A stretch of 64,000 bases of DNA from Marchantia polymorpha subsp. ruderalis (GCA_037833965.1 AP031355.1:26375501-26439500); one strand, 5' to 3'; counted from the first letter of the stretch, positions 13,923-24,359 are shown. Notes: generated by a model not told the origin, from the letters alone. Translations and numbers: made by a program.

Positions 13923-14098
13923 ATCTAATTGATTGGTTTTGTATAAGTTACACTAATTACTGACGTTTGTAACTTGGCTTAATGCGTACATTAATCTTTA
14001 TTTATAAGATCTAATTGATTGGTTTTGTATAAGTTACACTAATTACTGATGTTTGTAACTTGGTTTAATGCGTACATTAATCTTTATTCGCAAGATCT
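13923..14098. repeat. Tandem repeat, 2 copies of 86 bp
   Basis: Two near-identical copies start at 13923 and 14009, with the first bases of a third at 14095. Each begins ATCTAATTGATTGG and runs through TGCGTACATTAATC. Only a few substitutions separate the copies (for example GACG/GATG and GGCTT/GGTTT). No coding sense is seen. Confidence 0.85.
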
Positions 14099-14667
14099 AG
14101 TATAATCAATCTTTGTACATTCCCTTAGAAACATGTCAACATTTATATCAAATAACTACAGTTTTCTAACTTTAAAAAGTAGACATTCTTGTATACAACC
14201 CTCTGTATTATTTTTTGTTGCACTCTCCGATCATAAAAAAATGATAAGTTTACTCAGATTATATTATACAGAATATTATAATTACCAATTAAGAAACATA
14301 ATTTAATTATTTTGAACCAAAAATATATATGTGATTACAAGTTACACCAATATTACTCTCATTGGAGATAGATTATCATGTTAGAATAGCTTTGACATGA
14401 TAAAAGTTTCTACTTGAAAATTTTGAAATTCATTCAAGTTAGATTATCAATTGTTGGATCCAAAATATCATCATATTCATAGTTCAAATGCAAATCTATG
14501 TATCAAGTCAAAATATAACATCAAAGTTACAAATAAAAGAGTGGATGTGAAATCTTATTGAAAACAACTGTAAATCGTTTCATACTCATTATATTGTTAT
14601 TTTTTATTTCTAATTTTTTTACATTAGATTTAAATAATTTGATGAATTTAAATAACATGTTAAAATA

Positions 14668-14750
14668 ATTTAACTCTCCAAACTTGCTTGAGAGTCTATT
14701 TTCCACATCTCTATACATATAACTTGAAAAGTTATCATAGTATTAAATGT
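14668..14750 (-). repeat. Left half of an old antisense Gypsy-type LTR
   Basis: The block beginning AACTCTCCAAACTTGC matches, on the opposite strand, the middle of the 771-bp LTR found at 21349-22119. The match ends at TTAAATGT (14743-14750) and resumes at the second copy of TTAAATGT at 38390. The right half therefore lies 23.6 kb away. Everything between is later insertion. The left end of this LTR is truncated or too diverged to follow before about 14668. Confidence 0.8.
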
Positions 14751-14797
14751 GGGATATGCTAGTTATCCATCACCTGGGGCTAATTAGCCCTCATCCT

Positions 14798-15127
14798 TGA
14801 AAATCCCAAACATCCAAATCGATTAGCACGCAGGACAGTCTCAACACCGAGATAACGTGGTTCACCTTCCACAAGCTACGTCCAAGGGCACGAGTAGAAA
14901 CTTCACTAAAGTTTTGATGTATACACGGCCTCCATAGCCAAGCGCTAGTCCTTACTGTTCACTCTCTCAATGTTATCTTGAACTGTATGCAGAGTAAGTC
15001 TCATTCTCTCTTCTATACAAGAAGAGACAAGGTAATCAAACCTAACCTAACCTAACCTAACCACAGTTAACTTCCTAACCATGATAACCACTAAGTGGAG
15101 TTTATCCAAGATAGAGTTAACCTAACA
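14798..15127 (-). repeat. Copia 3' LTR
   Basis: It pairs with 31492-31816: both contain ACCGAGATAACGTGGTTCA, then CTTCACTAAAGTTTTGATG and CGGCCTCCATAGCCAAGCGC in order. The left copy holds a longer run of CCTAA units (15037-15061) than the right copy; this is a local microsatellite difference, not a telomere. The numerous substitutions between the two LTRs show this insertion is older than the Gypsy inside it. Confidence 0.92.
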
Positions 15128-16002
15128 AACTCCCCCTTGATTCAAGTCTTGGAGAGGTAATCAATGTAATCCACATGTATCTCTGCGGGAAATTCTAGAA
15201 AGTAAAGCTAAATCACGCTTTCCCTCTATAGCCGAGAGTTAACTAAAACTAAGCCGTAGTCTTCAAAAAACCGGATGGAGAATACTTGTACAAAAGTTAC
15301 TAGACTAACTATCCCTATGCAAAATTTTCAACTTTGCACAATGCTTGGAAAAATTTCCAATGGAATTACTTTGGTCAATGCGTCGGCGGGGTTGAGCTTA
15401 CTATCAATTTTGATGAGCTTAAGTGCACTTGTTTGATATAATGATATCGAATATCAATGTACTTTATTGTAATGACAGATAAATACCAAAATGGAGCATA
15501 ATGGTATAGATCCGATCCCACGAGGACAGAAACAAACATAAAAGTCACGATTTGTCACAAGATAGCATTCTATTACGAAGTTTTACTTCTTAGGCCAATG
15601 CTACTCCCAGAAGACACTACTCAGCTAGAGCCGAAGACTCACAGGGTACTGCAAAACCGTATCACAACCTGAACCTTTTCCAATCAAAACCTGTGAGAAT
15701 CGCAAGCGATCCCACACTTATATTTCAGGGGAAAACTTCCCAGCACTGCAAACATCTCAACACACTGAACCGAATACTCAGACCTGAACTTGCTTAAATC
15801 CCGCAGTAACCCCAGGCTACCCAAGACATCCAAGCTGAATACTCACACTCCCGGTGCGGTAACTTCAACAACCAGGAGCGCCCTGTGCTCAATGTCTGGA
15901 TCACACACCAGCACATAGACACACAGCGAAGACAGAATGACAGTTGAGACAAGCCAATAGACAGAAAAACCCCCTCAATGAAAGAGCCTTGGGCCTCTTT
16001 TT

Positions 16003-17736
16003 TCACAATGGCAAATCTGGGATATCAACCGCTTGAGGCGAATCAGCCTCAAGGACTGTGCCGTCCGATGTAACAGTTATAGCATCGTCTGAACTACTCT
16101 CTACTCCTAATCTACGCAACACGTTTACAATCTCTACTTCTACATTCTGGCGCTCCTCATTCAATTCCTCTGAAAATGAATTAACTAACTCTACAATCTG
16201 TTTCTGCCCTGCGGATCCGCTAGACTTCGCGCTCATCAGCCGTCGCTTGAGTAGATCTAGCTTCAACCACTTCACCAAATCCAATCCCCACATCGCGAAC
16301 CCGTTCATGCACTTCTCTAACCGCAATCTCAACATGTCGGTTGAATTCTCCCGCAGCTGACGGTACGCACCCTCTGCCTTTTGCATTCTCCTTTGCGACT
16401 CTTCTGATCTCATCTCCACCTTCTCTAACTGCTGCCGTAACCGTCGACAGTTAGATTCAACCTTTAATCTACATTCGATCTCCGAAGACTTGGCCGACTC
16501 GCAATCTGCCGATTTCTTGGCCCAATCCTTCAATTCCTCCTCATGCTTCTGGTTTCCTAGACTTGCTGATAGCTCCTCCGCACGTCGGAATTCCATCTCA
16601 TACTTCGCTTCAATCTTTGAGATTTTACTACGAAGATCTTCCTCCGCTGTCTTCGTATCTGCGAGCTTGCCCCAAAATTCTTCGGTGATACGAGCTTCTT
16701 CGGCTCTTCGGGCTTTCAACTTAGCAAGTTCCTCGATAAGCATCTTCTCTTGCTTCTCCGCAGTAATGATCAGCCGCTCCAATCTTTTGCTTACCGCCTC
16801 GTAAGCTTCTCTGGATTTCTCCAGTCTCGCTACCAAATCCACTGTTACTTTCTGGACATTCTCATTGGAGATACGAAGTCCTCTACAGGCCTCCTCCAAC
16901 TCTGCACAGCGCCCGGATTCCTTCTCTAGATTCTGCTGTAGTACTTTGCACTCAGTTTCCTTCTCCCGAAGCTGGGCTTCTCGCTCTCGCACCAATGTAG
17001 TTGCGGACTCCCACTCCCTCCTTACTGCAACTGCTCTCTTAAGCTTTGTCCTATTCCTAATCATAGGTACATAGAATCCTAGCTCCTCCGTTACAACATA
17101 CTTCACTCTCTTCTCGTCCAAGTACTTCAACAATGGAACTATACTATCCTGCAAGAATTCAGGAAATGTAATTTCTAATGTCTTCACATCTTTGCCCGAA
17201 GTCTTCTTTCCTTCTTCGGGTCTCACCTCTTCCACCGGAGATGTCGGCAGTGTAATGCCCTCGGCTTCTACCACCGTCCCTCCTACCCTTGCGACAACCC
17301 GTTCCAGAATCTCCTCGCTCAAAGTAAACTCCTTCTCCAGGTCCTCGTTCATCTTCATCTGTGGTGTTTCTTCGCCTTGCGCAGACCGTGTCTGCTCCGA
17401 AGACAGAAAAATTGGACTTACCAATTCCGTTCCCTCCTTCAAAAGTTCTGCCGGTATATCTGCCGGGACTTTGATTGACACCTCCGAAGGTACCCCTATC
17501 TCCACAGGTCGCATTACCTCGCTAGCTGCGACTTTGGATGTGTTTACAATTGGTGCCACCGTCTTCTTCACACTGCTGTCCGACACCTCAACTGTCACCA
17601 TCCTCTGTTTCGCCCTCTTCTTTGGTCTTGCGCGAGCTCTGTGCTGTCTGGCTCCACTTACATCCATATTCATCCTTCTTACCACGTGGGCCAATTCCTC
17701 CTCGTCATCACTCACGACCTTCCTTCTCTTTGTCAC
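16003..17736 (-). CDS. Large coiled-coil ORF of the 3.4-kb element
   Basis: Open for 577 codons from a GTG; a true start is not evident, and the frame may continue from the two ORFs upstream by splicing or frameshift. The first 60 residues are basic and carry nuclear-localisation-like clusters (TKRRK, RPKKRAKQR). A Ser/Pro/Glu-rich linker follows, then a folded-looking stretch near 190-230 (FPEFLQDSIVPLLKYLDEK). About 250 residues of strong heptad coiled coil rich in Arg, Glu, Lys and Leu come next, and the end is acidic (DIPDLPL). No catalytic motif of a transposase or polymerase was seen. The length without stops in an element nested in other transposons suggests recent activity. Function is unknown. 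Confidence 0.6.
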   Translation of the reverse strand: MTKRRKVVSDDEEELAHVVRRMNMDVSGARQHRARARPKKRAKQRMVTVEVSDSSVKKTVAPIVNTSKVAASEVMRPVEIGVPSEVSIKVPADIPAELLKEGTELVSPIFLSSEQTRSAQGEETPQMKMNEDLEKEFTLSEEILERVVARVGGTVVEAEGITLPTSPVEEVRPEEGKKTSGKDVKTLEITFPEFLQDSIVPLLKYLDEKRVKYVVTEELGFYVPMIRNRTKLKRAVAVRREWESATTLVREREAQLREKETECKVLQQNLEKESGRCAELEEACRGLRISNENVQKVTVDLVARLEKSREAYEAVSKRLERLIITAEKQEKMLIEELAKLKARRAEEARITEEFWGKLADTKTAEEDLRSKISKIEAKYEMEFRRAEELSASLGNQKHEEELKDWAKKSADCESAKSSEIECRLKVESNCRRLRQQLEKVEMRSEESQRRMQKAEGAYRQLRENSTDMLRLRLEKCMNGFAMWGLDLVKWLKLDLLKRRLMSAKSSGSAGQKQIVELVNSFSEELNEERQNVEVEIVNVLRRLGVESSSDDAITVTSDGTVLEADSPQAVDIPDLPL

Positions 17737-17960
17737 TCGTCTCTCTTGCTGCTCTGCCTTTGAACCAAGTCCACCTGCAGTGGTTCTCGAGCGGTGGTGT
17801 GTGTTGGAATTGAGGGGAGTAGGATCTCGTCTTCAGTCCCTTCACTGGACTCAGCCGTCAGGAACTCCCACTCTCTCGGAAATCGTTTCTCCTCCTCCCT
17901 CGTAAGCAATCCCATCTCTCGATAGAAATTCACCAGAAAAGGAGTAAGATGATTGGTCAT
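17733..17960 (-). CDS. Small ORF of the 3.4-kb element
   Basis: 75 codons from ATG (MTNHLTPFLVNFYREMGLL), acidic in its second half, overlapping the start of the 577-codon frame by a few bases. A downstream exon or frameshift relation with the neighbouring ORFs is likely, since all three lie in a row on one strand. I do not recognise the protein. Confidence 0.4.
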   Translation of the reverse strand: MTNHLTPFLVNFYREMGLLTREEEKRFPREWEFLTAESSEGTEDEILLPSIPTHTTAREPLQVDLVQRQSSKRDE

Positions 17961-17969
17961 AGATCCCGT

Positions 17970-18365
17970 TCATCGACAAGACACATTCACCCAGACAAGA
18001 TCATAAAAGATCCTTGTCCAACGTACGCGCTTTTCTTTCAAAATGCGTTCGAAGAATCCTACTTGCCAGGCCGTCACATAAGTCGTGCGCGCCGGCCGTA
18101 AGATGTGCATGATCCTCGACGCAATCGCCCTTCTCTTCAGATCTTTGTAATCGACAATCTTCCATCCATTTGTTCCCTGTCTTCCAGTCTCGAAGAGAGG
18201 CCCGTAAGAGAATTCCTCGCCGCGCGTAAGTCCTACGCTATTCTTCTCAAATAGCAGGTCTCCTTCGCTGCCCGCACAGGGTCCCAGTACCATCGTCCAA
18301 TGTTCGATAGTCCACAGCATGGGATTACCTAGGAGCTCCTCGCCTTCGACCGTGCTCTTGTCCAT
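17970..18365 (-). CDS. 131-codon ORF of the 3.4-kb element
   Basis: Starts with ATG (MDKSTVEGEELLGNPMLW) and reads through a compact, Trp- and Arg-rich domain (WTIEHWTMVLGPCAGSEGD ... RIMHILRPARTTYVTAWQVGFFERI) ending in VWVNVSCR. The style is that of a globular DNA- or RNA-associated domain, somewhat like the N-terminal domains of plant transposon-derived proteins, but no family can be named from sequence alone. It is the first of three collinear ORFs of the element, so together they may be exons of one gene. Confidence 0.45.
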   Translation of the reverse strand: MDKSTVEGEELLGNPMLWTIEHWTMVLGPCAGSEGDLLFEKNSVGLTRGEEFSYGPLFETGRQGTNGWKIVDYKDLKRRAIASRIMHILRPARTTYVTAWQVGFFERILKEKRVRWTRIFYDLVWVNVSCR

Positions 18366-18886
18366 AACTTCCTTGCAGATACCCGCTGAGACGCAATTCC
18401 AATTTCACAAAAGGAATTCAAGCCGCAGTTCCCTCAACTCGTGTCTGAAAATTCTCAATTCCTCGTAAGGCACCTTAAGGGGAATCAATTTCCTCACCTT
18501 CTCTCTTCTTGGGCGCCATGTCTTCAATTTGCGTTTTGCTAATCGCGGGTTGGCTCGATTGCAATTCCTCTCTCTCTCTCGCTCGTTCTTGCTTGATATC
18601 GCAATGTCGGCGCGTATTCTCCTCGTACTGCTTTTAGCCTTGAAGCCCTAGCATTGCCTTCTCCCGCGCCTCGTAAAACTCCCGACGCGTGCGAACATCG
18701 TCCAGCCCGTTGCATGATTTGAAATTGATTCCGATGTCTTTGCCGAAGACGTAGCTTTTCCTACAACCTTGAAAGACTGCGCCAAAAACCCGAAGATTCG
18801 AAGATCTTCGGACGTGGACAAATTCTAACTTATCCTATCATAACTTTGTTAATTTTTTAAAGAAAAACGAAAAAGTAGGCCCCACA

Positions 18887-20300
18887 TTTATCCTACCATC
18901 CTTTATCACACTGTTTGATGCTAGATGAAGTGCGCTTTGGCTGTCACAGTAAAGATTCACATCATTGTGTGGCAACCCCATCTTAGTGGCCAACTTGTTC
19001 AACCAAATTGCCTCCTTGGCTACTTCCGCTGCTGCAACGTATTTACCTTGTGTGAACGACTGAGAAATGCATTTTTGAAGTGTAGATCTCCAACTTATTT
19101 ATCCACCAGCAAGAGTGAAAACATACCCAATTGTTGATCTTCGCATATTCAAATCTCCTCCATAATCAGCATCAACATACCCCAAGAGCAAACTTGCATT
19201 GTTTGATCGTGCATCAAACAATAATCCAGTATCAAGAGAAACCTTGATATATCTCATAATTCACTTTACAGCTTCCCAATGCTCTCGTCTGGGATTCGGC
19301 ATGTACCTACTCACCTTCCTAACTGCATATGCAATATCAAATCTATTGTGTACCATAAGATACATAATGCTGTCAACTGCACTTTCGTAAGGAATAAAAA
19401 ACATCAATCCTTTAGCAGTTGCATCAGTTGGACATGAAGCTGCCGAAAGCTTAAAGAGTGCAGCTAATGGAGTACTTACAGCTTTAGCATTTGACATGTT
19501 AAACCTAGCAAGTACTTTCTCTGCATCCTGCGTCTGTATCAACCAAAGTTTGCTTGATGACTCGTCCCTGTGGATCTCCATGTCTAGTATACGCTTAGCA
19601 GGATCTAAGTCTTTCATATTAAACTCAGAACTGAGCTGGACTTTGAGTTTAATAATCTCAAATCTATTTTTAGCGGCAATAAGCATATCATCTACATACA
19701 GCACGAGTAATATCAAGCCAAAACTTGTGTTGCTAACACGCTTCATGTACACACAAGGGTCATATGCACTTTGTATGAAGCCCTGCGTATGCATGAACTC
19801 ATCAAAACGTTTGTTCCATTGTCGGAGACTTTCCTTACGTCCATATAAGAATTTAAGCAATCGACAAACAAAATGTTCCTTTCCTCTCTTCAAAATATGC
19901 TCCGGTTGTCCCATGTAAATCACTTCGTCTAACGCTCCATGTAAAATGGTTGTAACAACGTCCATGTGGTTGAGGAATAAACCATGTGGTTGAGGAATAA
20001 CACCAAACAATGTGACAAGTGCACACAACAAGCATATAGTTGAAAACTTACCAACTGATGAAAAAACCTCAGTGTAGTCGATGCCCTTCCACTCTTCAAA
20101 GCCCTTGGCCACCAATCTTGCCTTGAAGATTTTCTAAGCTGCATCATGCAATAGATACATCTTTCACCGTGTAGACCGACTTGCAATCTATAGCTCGTTT
20201 CCCATTGTGCAACTCCACGAGTTCTCAAGTCAAGTTGTCATGAAGTGATTTCATCTCCTTTCGCATTGCTGCATTCCAATCAAACTTCTTTGGGACTAAT
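18887..20300 (-). pseudogene. Copia reverse transcriptase and RNase H (decayed)
   Basis: Minus-strand frame 20115-19261 holds the RT core with the catalytic LVLYVDDMLIAAK box and the GFIQSAYDPCVY and FNMKDLDPAKRILDMEI blocks. RNase H continues toward 18892 (YCDSQSALHLASN), where the 3.4-kb element cuts it, and resumes at 15462-15340 (KIDSKLNPADALTKVIP). A 20-bp tandem duplication (about 19965-20004) lies in the RT region, and the upstream part near 20100-20230 has frame changes. The polyprotein is therefore broken and cannot be active as it stands. Confidence 0.88.
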
Positions 20301-20752
20301 TGAGATTCAGTATAAGATGTCGGACTTCCATCCTTCATGATCAACGCTTCTCCTTAATCATCAACAAGTAGTTCATCGTACCTAACATCATGTTTTGTAG
20401 GAAACCAATTATCATATCTTTTGGGCGCACGACGAACACGTGTTGGTCTTGCTGTTGAAGACTCTTGTTGATCATTGTGTGTTGGTTCAGGTGGTGGCTC
20501 ACCAGCAATGTGTTGCTACTCATGGACCTCTTCAAGAGCAAAATCTTGCTCTTCTGCCTCGCCCGTCATTTGTGGAGCACCTCCTTGTGGCCCATCATGA
20601 GAAATTTCATGATAAATCTTCCCCTCAATGATCTTTAAGGAAGATAAATGACCTTCGTTAGTAACAGGATCAACAATCTCCCCCTCTTTCGATGATCCAG
20701 ACTCATTGAAAAAAAAATATCTTCTAACAACAAGTTTACAGCCTACAGGATC
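20301..20752 (-). pseudogene. Copia integrase C-terminal/linker region
   Basis: This is the low-similarity stretch between the integrase core and RT of the Copia polyprotein. The minus frame 20541-20341 (for example RYDELLVDD-like and RRAPKRYDNW-like text) and the acidic Ser/Glu/Pro-rich sequence around 20560-20700 match what is usual for this linker. Frames are broken by small indels. There is no separate gene here. Confidence 0.6.
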
Positions 20753-21348
20753 CTAAAGCCGGTATCCTTTGACATCACGCTGATAACCAAGAAAAATACA
20801 CTGGGTAGCCTTGAAATTGAGCTTAGTACTTGATTCACTGGAAACATGTGCATAAGCATCACATCCTAACACTCTAAGATAAGAGTAAGCAGCATTATGT
20901 TTATGCCACATTTCAAACAGAATCTTGTAACTTATTGCACTACAAGGAGAGAAGTTTACCAAATAAGTCGCAGTATTGATGGCTTCAGCCAAAAAAATCT
21001 GTGGTAAACTAGCATGATTAAACATACTTTGTGATCTATCCAACAGCATCCGATTGAGCCTCTCTGACACGCCGTTTTGTTGTGGAGTATAAACATTGGT
21101 GAAGTGGCGGGTAACCCATTTGTTTTCACAAAACACGCCAAACTCTTGGAACACGTACTCCCCACCGTTGTACGATCACATGAACTTCACCTTCTCTCCT
21201 GTCTAAGTTTCAACTTGGAGTTTTCACTTCTTGAAAGTGACAAAGACTTCAAACTTGTGTAGAAGAAAGTACATCCACACATACCTTGAGTATCAATAAA
21301 CGTAACATAGTACTCCTTCCCAGAATGTGAGACAATAGGGTAAGGGCA
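20753..21348 (-). pseudogene. Copia integrase core, 3' part
   Basis: Minus-strand 21154-20753 reads through the second half of the integrase catalytic core. YTPQQNGVSERLNR carries the conserved Glu of the D-D-E triad, followed by FLAEAINTATYLVNFSP and the block GCDAYAHV. The part 21300-21210 (SGKEYYVTFIDT) holds the first conserved Asp region. The Gypsy insertion at 21349 separates this from the zinc-finger half at 28922-29123. Confidence 0.88.
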
Positions 21349-22119
21349 TGTAAGATGGGATATTGCATGTGTGAAATAAAACTAAAATTAGCCAAGGAGT
21401 TAATCATGGTTAGGATAGTTATGACTAAATCTAGCTAGTTATGACTAAGTCTAGCTAGTTTAGCTATAATGTCTATACTTGGCGGAATAACTAGAGAAGT
21501 TCTAGAAGATTTGAGTGAGCACTTCTATTTTGTCTTGTACAAAAGTCTAGATTCCAAGAGAAAAGACTTTTGGACTTCATGTTTAGTTTTGATTGGTTTG
21601 ACTAAAGTAAGGAGTAATCCATTGATTAGACTAAGTCTAATGTTGACTTAGTGGAAAATGAAAGTTCTAGAAGTTGGAAAGGCACAAATGGCATGTCGCC
21701 ACCTCAATCTAGGTATTAGTAAACATCTAGAAGGTTTAGGAGTCCAATGGCATGTTGCCACATATTGATAACTAGTCAACCTTACTATGGTTTATCTTTG
21801 TAAAAGTTGATTAGAAAGGAATTACCATTTATTACTATGGTAAATTCTCAAATAGTATATATAAAGAGGTAGGGAAGAGACTTTCAAGCAAGTTTGGAGA
21901 GTTCATATATAGAGACTTGTTTCATATATGAAAGAGTGACTAATTTTCAGTACCTTGGAGTGTCGATGAGTGTATGAGTTGGAGTGATACCTTGAGAGAT
22001 TGTGTGAGAGGGTGTTTAGGTTATGAGTATGATGAGAAATCCAAGTCTTCTAGAATCATGATGAGCTATCGAAAAGCCATCTGAGGTAAACCTGAGTGAG
22101 AGTCAGCCCGGAGGTTGCA
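21349..22119 (+). repeat. Gypsy 5' LTR (771 bp)
   Basis: Direct repeat of 28151-28921. It contains a TATATATAAAG box near 21860 and the palindromic CTAGCTAG units near 21432-21452 that recur in all copies of this LTR. The same LTR also occurs as a solo copy (32355-38103, split) and as an old split copy (14668-14750 plus 38390-38865), both antisense to this one. Confidence 0.95.
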
Positions 22120-22792
22120 TTTTTGGTTCCGTTGTCGGGACCTCAATCTAGAAGGTAGAATGTTTAGGATTCGATTTCTAGTTCGAGAGAAAGTATCCAT
22201 GAGGGATCACTTGGTGTTAACATTGGGGAATGAGAGAGCGGAGAGTGTGCTTTAGAGCAAAATTTCAATTGTTTATCCAATAGTCTCATATGATAGCCTA
22301 GAAGTGATTTTGTATGTTTTGTTCACGTAAACATGTCTTTTTTGAGAGAAAAGTGATCATAGACACCGAAAAAGTATTTTTGAAGGTATTTTTCAAAGTT
22401 TTTATATTGATTTTAGAGTGGAAGATAAAAAACGTTTATGTTTTTGTTTCAGGTCTAGATCATGTGTTAACAGAAAGATATGAGAGTTAGAAGTTGAAGA
22501 GGTTTTCACGGGTACCAAAAGTTTGCTCTCTGGAAAGTTTGAACAGAGTAAATTACTTTTTCTGTATTTCAAGTTAGGCTTTGAAACTTCTTACGCGTGT
22601 TTATTGGAAGATTATCTACGTGCGAGTCAAAATTTCACTAAGAGATCAAAGGAAGTTATGATAATTTGAAGTTCAGGGGGTACAAAATCAGGATAAGAGA
22701 GCAAAAGTTTTGAGTTTCTTTTTTCGCAATTTTGGCCTAGTAGATAACGTTTCTAGGAGAGACCTTTTGAGTGGTTTCCACCTTATGGAAAA

Positions 22793-23236
22793 ATGAGTGA
22801 TCAAAGGGGCTGGAAGGTTAGGTTATCCAAAGTACCTCAAGATTTGAATATTATAGTGTCTCTAGACTCCAATACAAGAGAATTCAAGGTGGAGTTTGAA
22901 GAAAGAGAAGTTAGTCAATCATCAAGAGTAAAACGTGAGACTTGCTTTTATTGTGGAGAGGAGGGACATAAGGTTGTCAATTGTTCCTTGCGGAACAAGG
23001 ATAGAAGATTGAGGAGCAAGAGAACCTTGGGAGATTTGAAATTTCACTTGGGACCATCATCGCCACATGAATCCCAAAGTACAACCTTTTGTGACAATTG
23101 CGGAGTGATTGGACTACCAGCGGGACACGAATGCAGCGGAGTGAAGGCGCTTCTAGAATCACTTGTGAAAGGGTTTGACGGCAAGCTAAGTGCTGAAACG
23201 GAGAAAGTGACCTCAGTGGGTTCAAGCTCGAACTGA
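22793..23236 (+). CDS. Gypsy ORF upstream of gag with CCHC zinc knuckle
   Basis: 147 codons from ATG, ending TGA. A CCHC knuckle is clear at residues 48-61 (CFYCGEEGHKVVNC). A second Cys/His cluster follows (FCDNCGVIGLPAGHEC), so the ORF could bind nucleic acid at two sites. The following bases (23237-23560) keep fragments of frame with acidic text and lead into gag. A zinc-knuckle ORF ahead of a gag that has its own knuckle is not the usual Gypsy layout. It may be the N-terminal half of one long gag broken by frameshifts, or an extra ORF. Confidence 0.6.
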   Translation: MSDQRGWKVRLSKVPQDLNIIVSLDSNTREFKVEFEEREVSQSSRVKRETCFYCGEEGHKVVNCSLRNKDRRLRSKRTLGDLKFHLGPSSPHESQSTTFCDNCGVIGLPAGHECSGVKALLESLVKGFDGKLSAETEKVTSVGSSSN

Positions 23237-23561
23237 AGATGGAGATCATCATTCGGATGATGGAGAAGATGATGATGAGGGTAAGACTCATTGTATGCCA
23301 AGGGGAGGAGAGAGCTTTGGCTATCTTGGAGCAACCAATTCCTTTTGTGTTTCCTTTGATGAATTATTCAAGGATGGAGTTAGTGTTGTTTGTATTGTAT
23401 TAGGGAGTCCCATATAAATTTCCAATAGAAAAAAAAATTAGTTGGAAATGAGGAAGCTTTCGGTGTTTTATGGAAGGTAAAATGAGGATGTAGAAGCCTT
23501 TGTTAGGGACTTCAAGAGGGCTTGCATAGGAAACAATGAAAGGAAGAAGGTTGAATGAACT

Positions 23562-24359
23562 ATGCTTTTGCTTGATTTTTTGGAGGATTCTGCTCTCAAA
23601 TGGTACCAAGAGTACAAGAGAGAACATGTGGAGGATGACACTTGGGAGACGTTGACGGAGAGCCTCATCAAAAACTTTCTTCCCAATGAAAGTTATGAAA
23701 AGCTGATGTGTGAGATCACCTTCTTGAAACAAGGAGAGAACGAGAAGATGAGGACCTATGTGGAGAGAACTGAGAAGTTAGAGTCCAGATTCCACGTGGT
23801 GTTGAGGAAGGGTGGAGACGAAATGGATGCTACAATGGTGGGGATACGAGCAATGTTCATGAAGAACTTCGTCGGAGGTTTGAGACTCGAGATTCGAAGT
23901 AAGGTGATATATGAGAAGCCTTCTTCTAAAGCTGAAGCCATTCGGATTGCTATTAGAATGGAGGAAAGCTTAGAAGATGATGATTCTAGCTTGGTGGCTA
24001 GAGAAGTAGCTCCACCGGTTGTAGGAAGATCAATGGGTTCAAATCTTGCTAGTTCATCCACAATGATGAATCCTAATGTAGATTTGCAAAATGAGTTGAA
24101 ATCTATTACTGAAACTCTAGCAGACCTCAAGATCAATATAGTACAGTTGTGGGAGAAGAGGAATCAGAATGTAGGAGGAAGTTCTAGAGGGTATGGAAAT
24201 TATCCTCCAAGAGGAAATCCACCTCCAAGAAACTTTGCAGTTTTTTGTTTTACTTGTGACGGTCCTCATTTTCAACGAAATTGTCCTAACCCCCGACAAC
24301 ATGATGGAGTTCGGCACAACAACAATGCACCTTTGAGAAAGGAGAGAGCTCAAAGTTGA
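23562..24359 (+). CDS. Gypsy gag (retrotransposon gag domain and zinc knuckle)
   Basis: 265 codons. Residues 5-100 match the retrotransposon gag domain (LEDSALKWYQEYKREH, DTWETLTESLIKNFLP, FLKQGENEKMRTYVERTEKL). A linker rich in Asn, Pro and Arg follows, then a knuckle CFTCDGPHFQRNC near residues 228-240, of C-x2-C-x4-H-x4-C spacing. The printed start is not an obvious initiator, since sequence upstream (23480-23560) continues the domain. The protein would form the capsid-like particle and package element RNA. The frame ends with TGA at 24357-24359, and the protease frame overlaps there. Confidence 0.8.
   Translation: MLLLDFLEDSALKWYQEYKREHVEDDTWETLTESLIKNFLPNESYEKLMCEITFLKQGENEKMRTYVERTEKLESRFHVVLRKGGDEMDATMVGIRAMFMKNFVGGLRLEIRSKVIYEKPSSKAEAIRIAIRMEESLEDDDSSLVAREVAPPVVGRSMGSNLASSSTMMNPNVDLQNELKSITETLADLKINIVQLWEKRNQNVGGSSRGYGNYPPRGNPPPRNFAVFCFTCDGPHFQRNCPNPRQHDGVRHNNNAPLRKERAQS

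Larger units (their letters stand above)
15468..18886 (-). mobile_element. 3.4-kb element without LTRs, inserted in Copia RNase H
   Basis: The ends read TGTAATGACAG and GGCCCCACA on the plus strand and are flanked by the 5-bp duplication TTTAT (15463-15467 and 18887-18891). When the insert and one TTTAT are taken out, the Copia RNase H frame closes exactly, so the borders are firm. TGT...ACA termini and a 5-bp duplication are typical of LTR elements, yet I found no direct terminal repeats, no long inverted repeats, no poly-A and no RT. It codes on the minus strand for a 131-codon ORF, a 75-codon ORF and a 577-codon coiled-coil ORF. It may be a non-autonomous (LARD-like) element that lost its LTRs, or something else. 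Confidence 0.8.

Noticed and set aside
15037-15061. Run of CCTAA units resembling a telomeric repeat
   Set aside because: It lies inside the Copia LTR, is a 5-mer rather than the plant 7-mer CCCTAAA, and is only a few units long; the other LTR has a shorter version.
17192-17905. 237-codon open frame on the plus strand
   Set aside because: Mirror of the minus-strand 577-codon coiled-coil ORF, Ser/Thr-rich as expected for the complement of Glu/Lys/Arg coding DNA.
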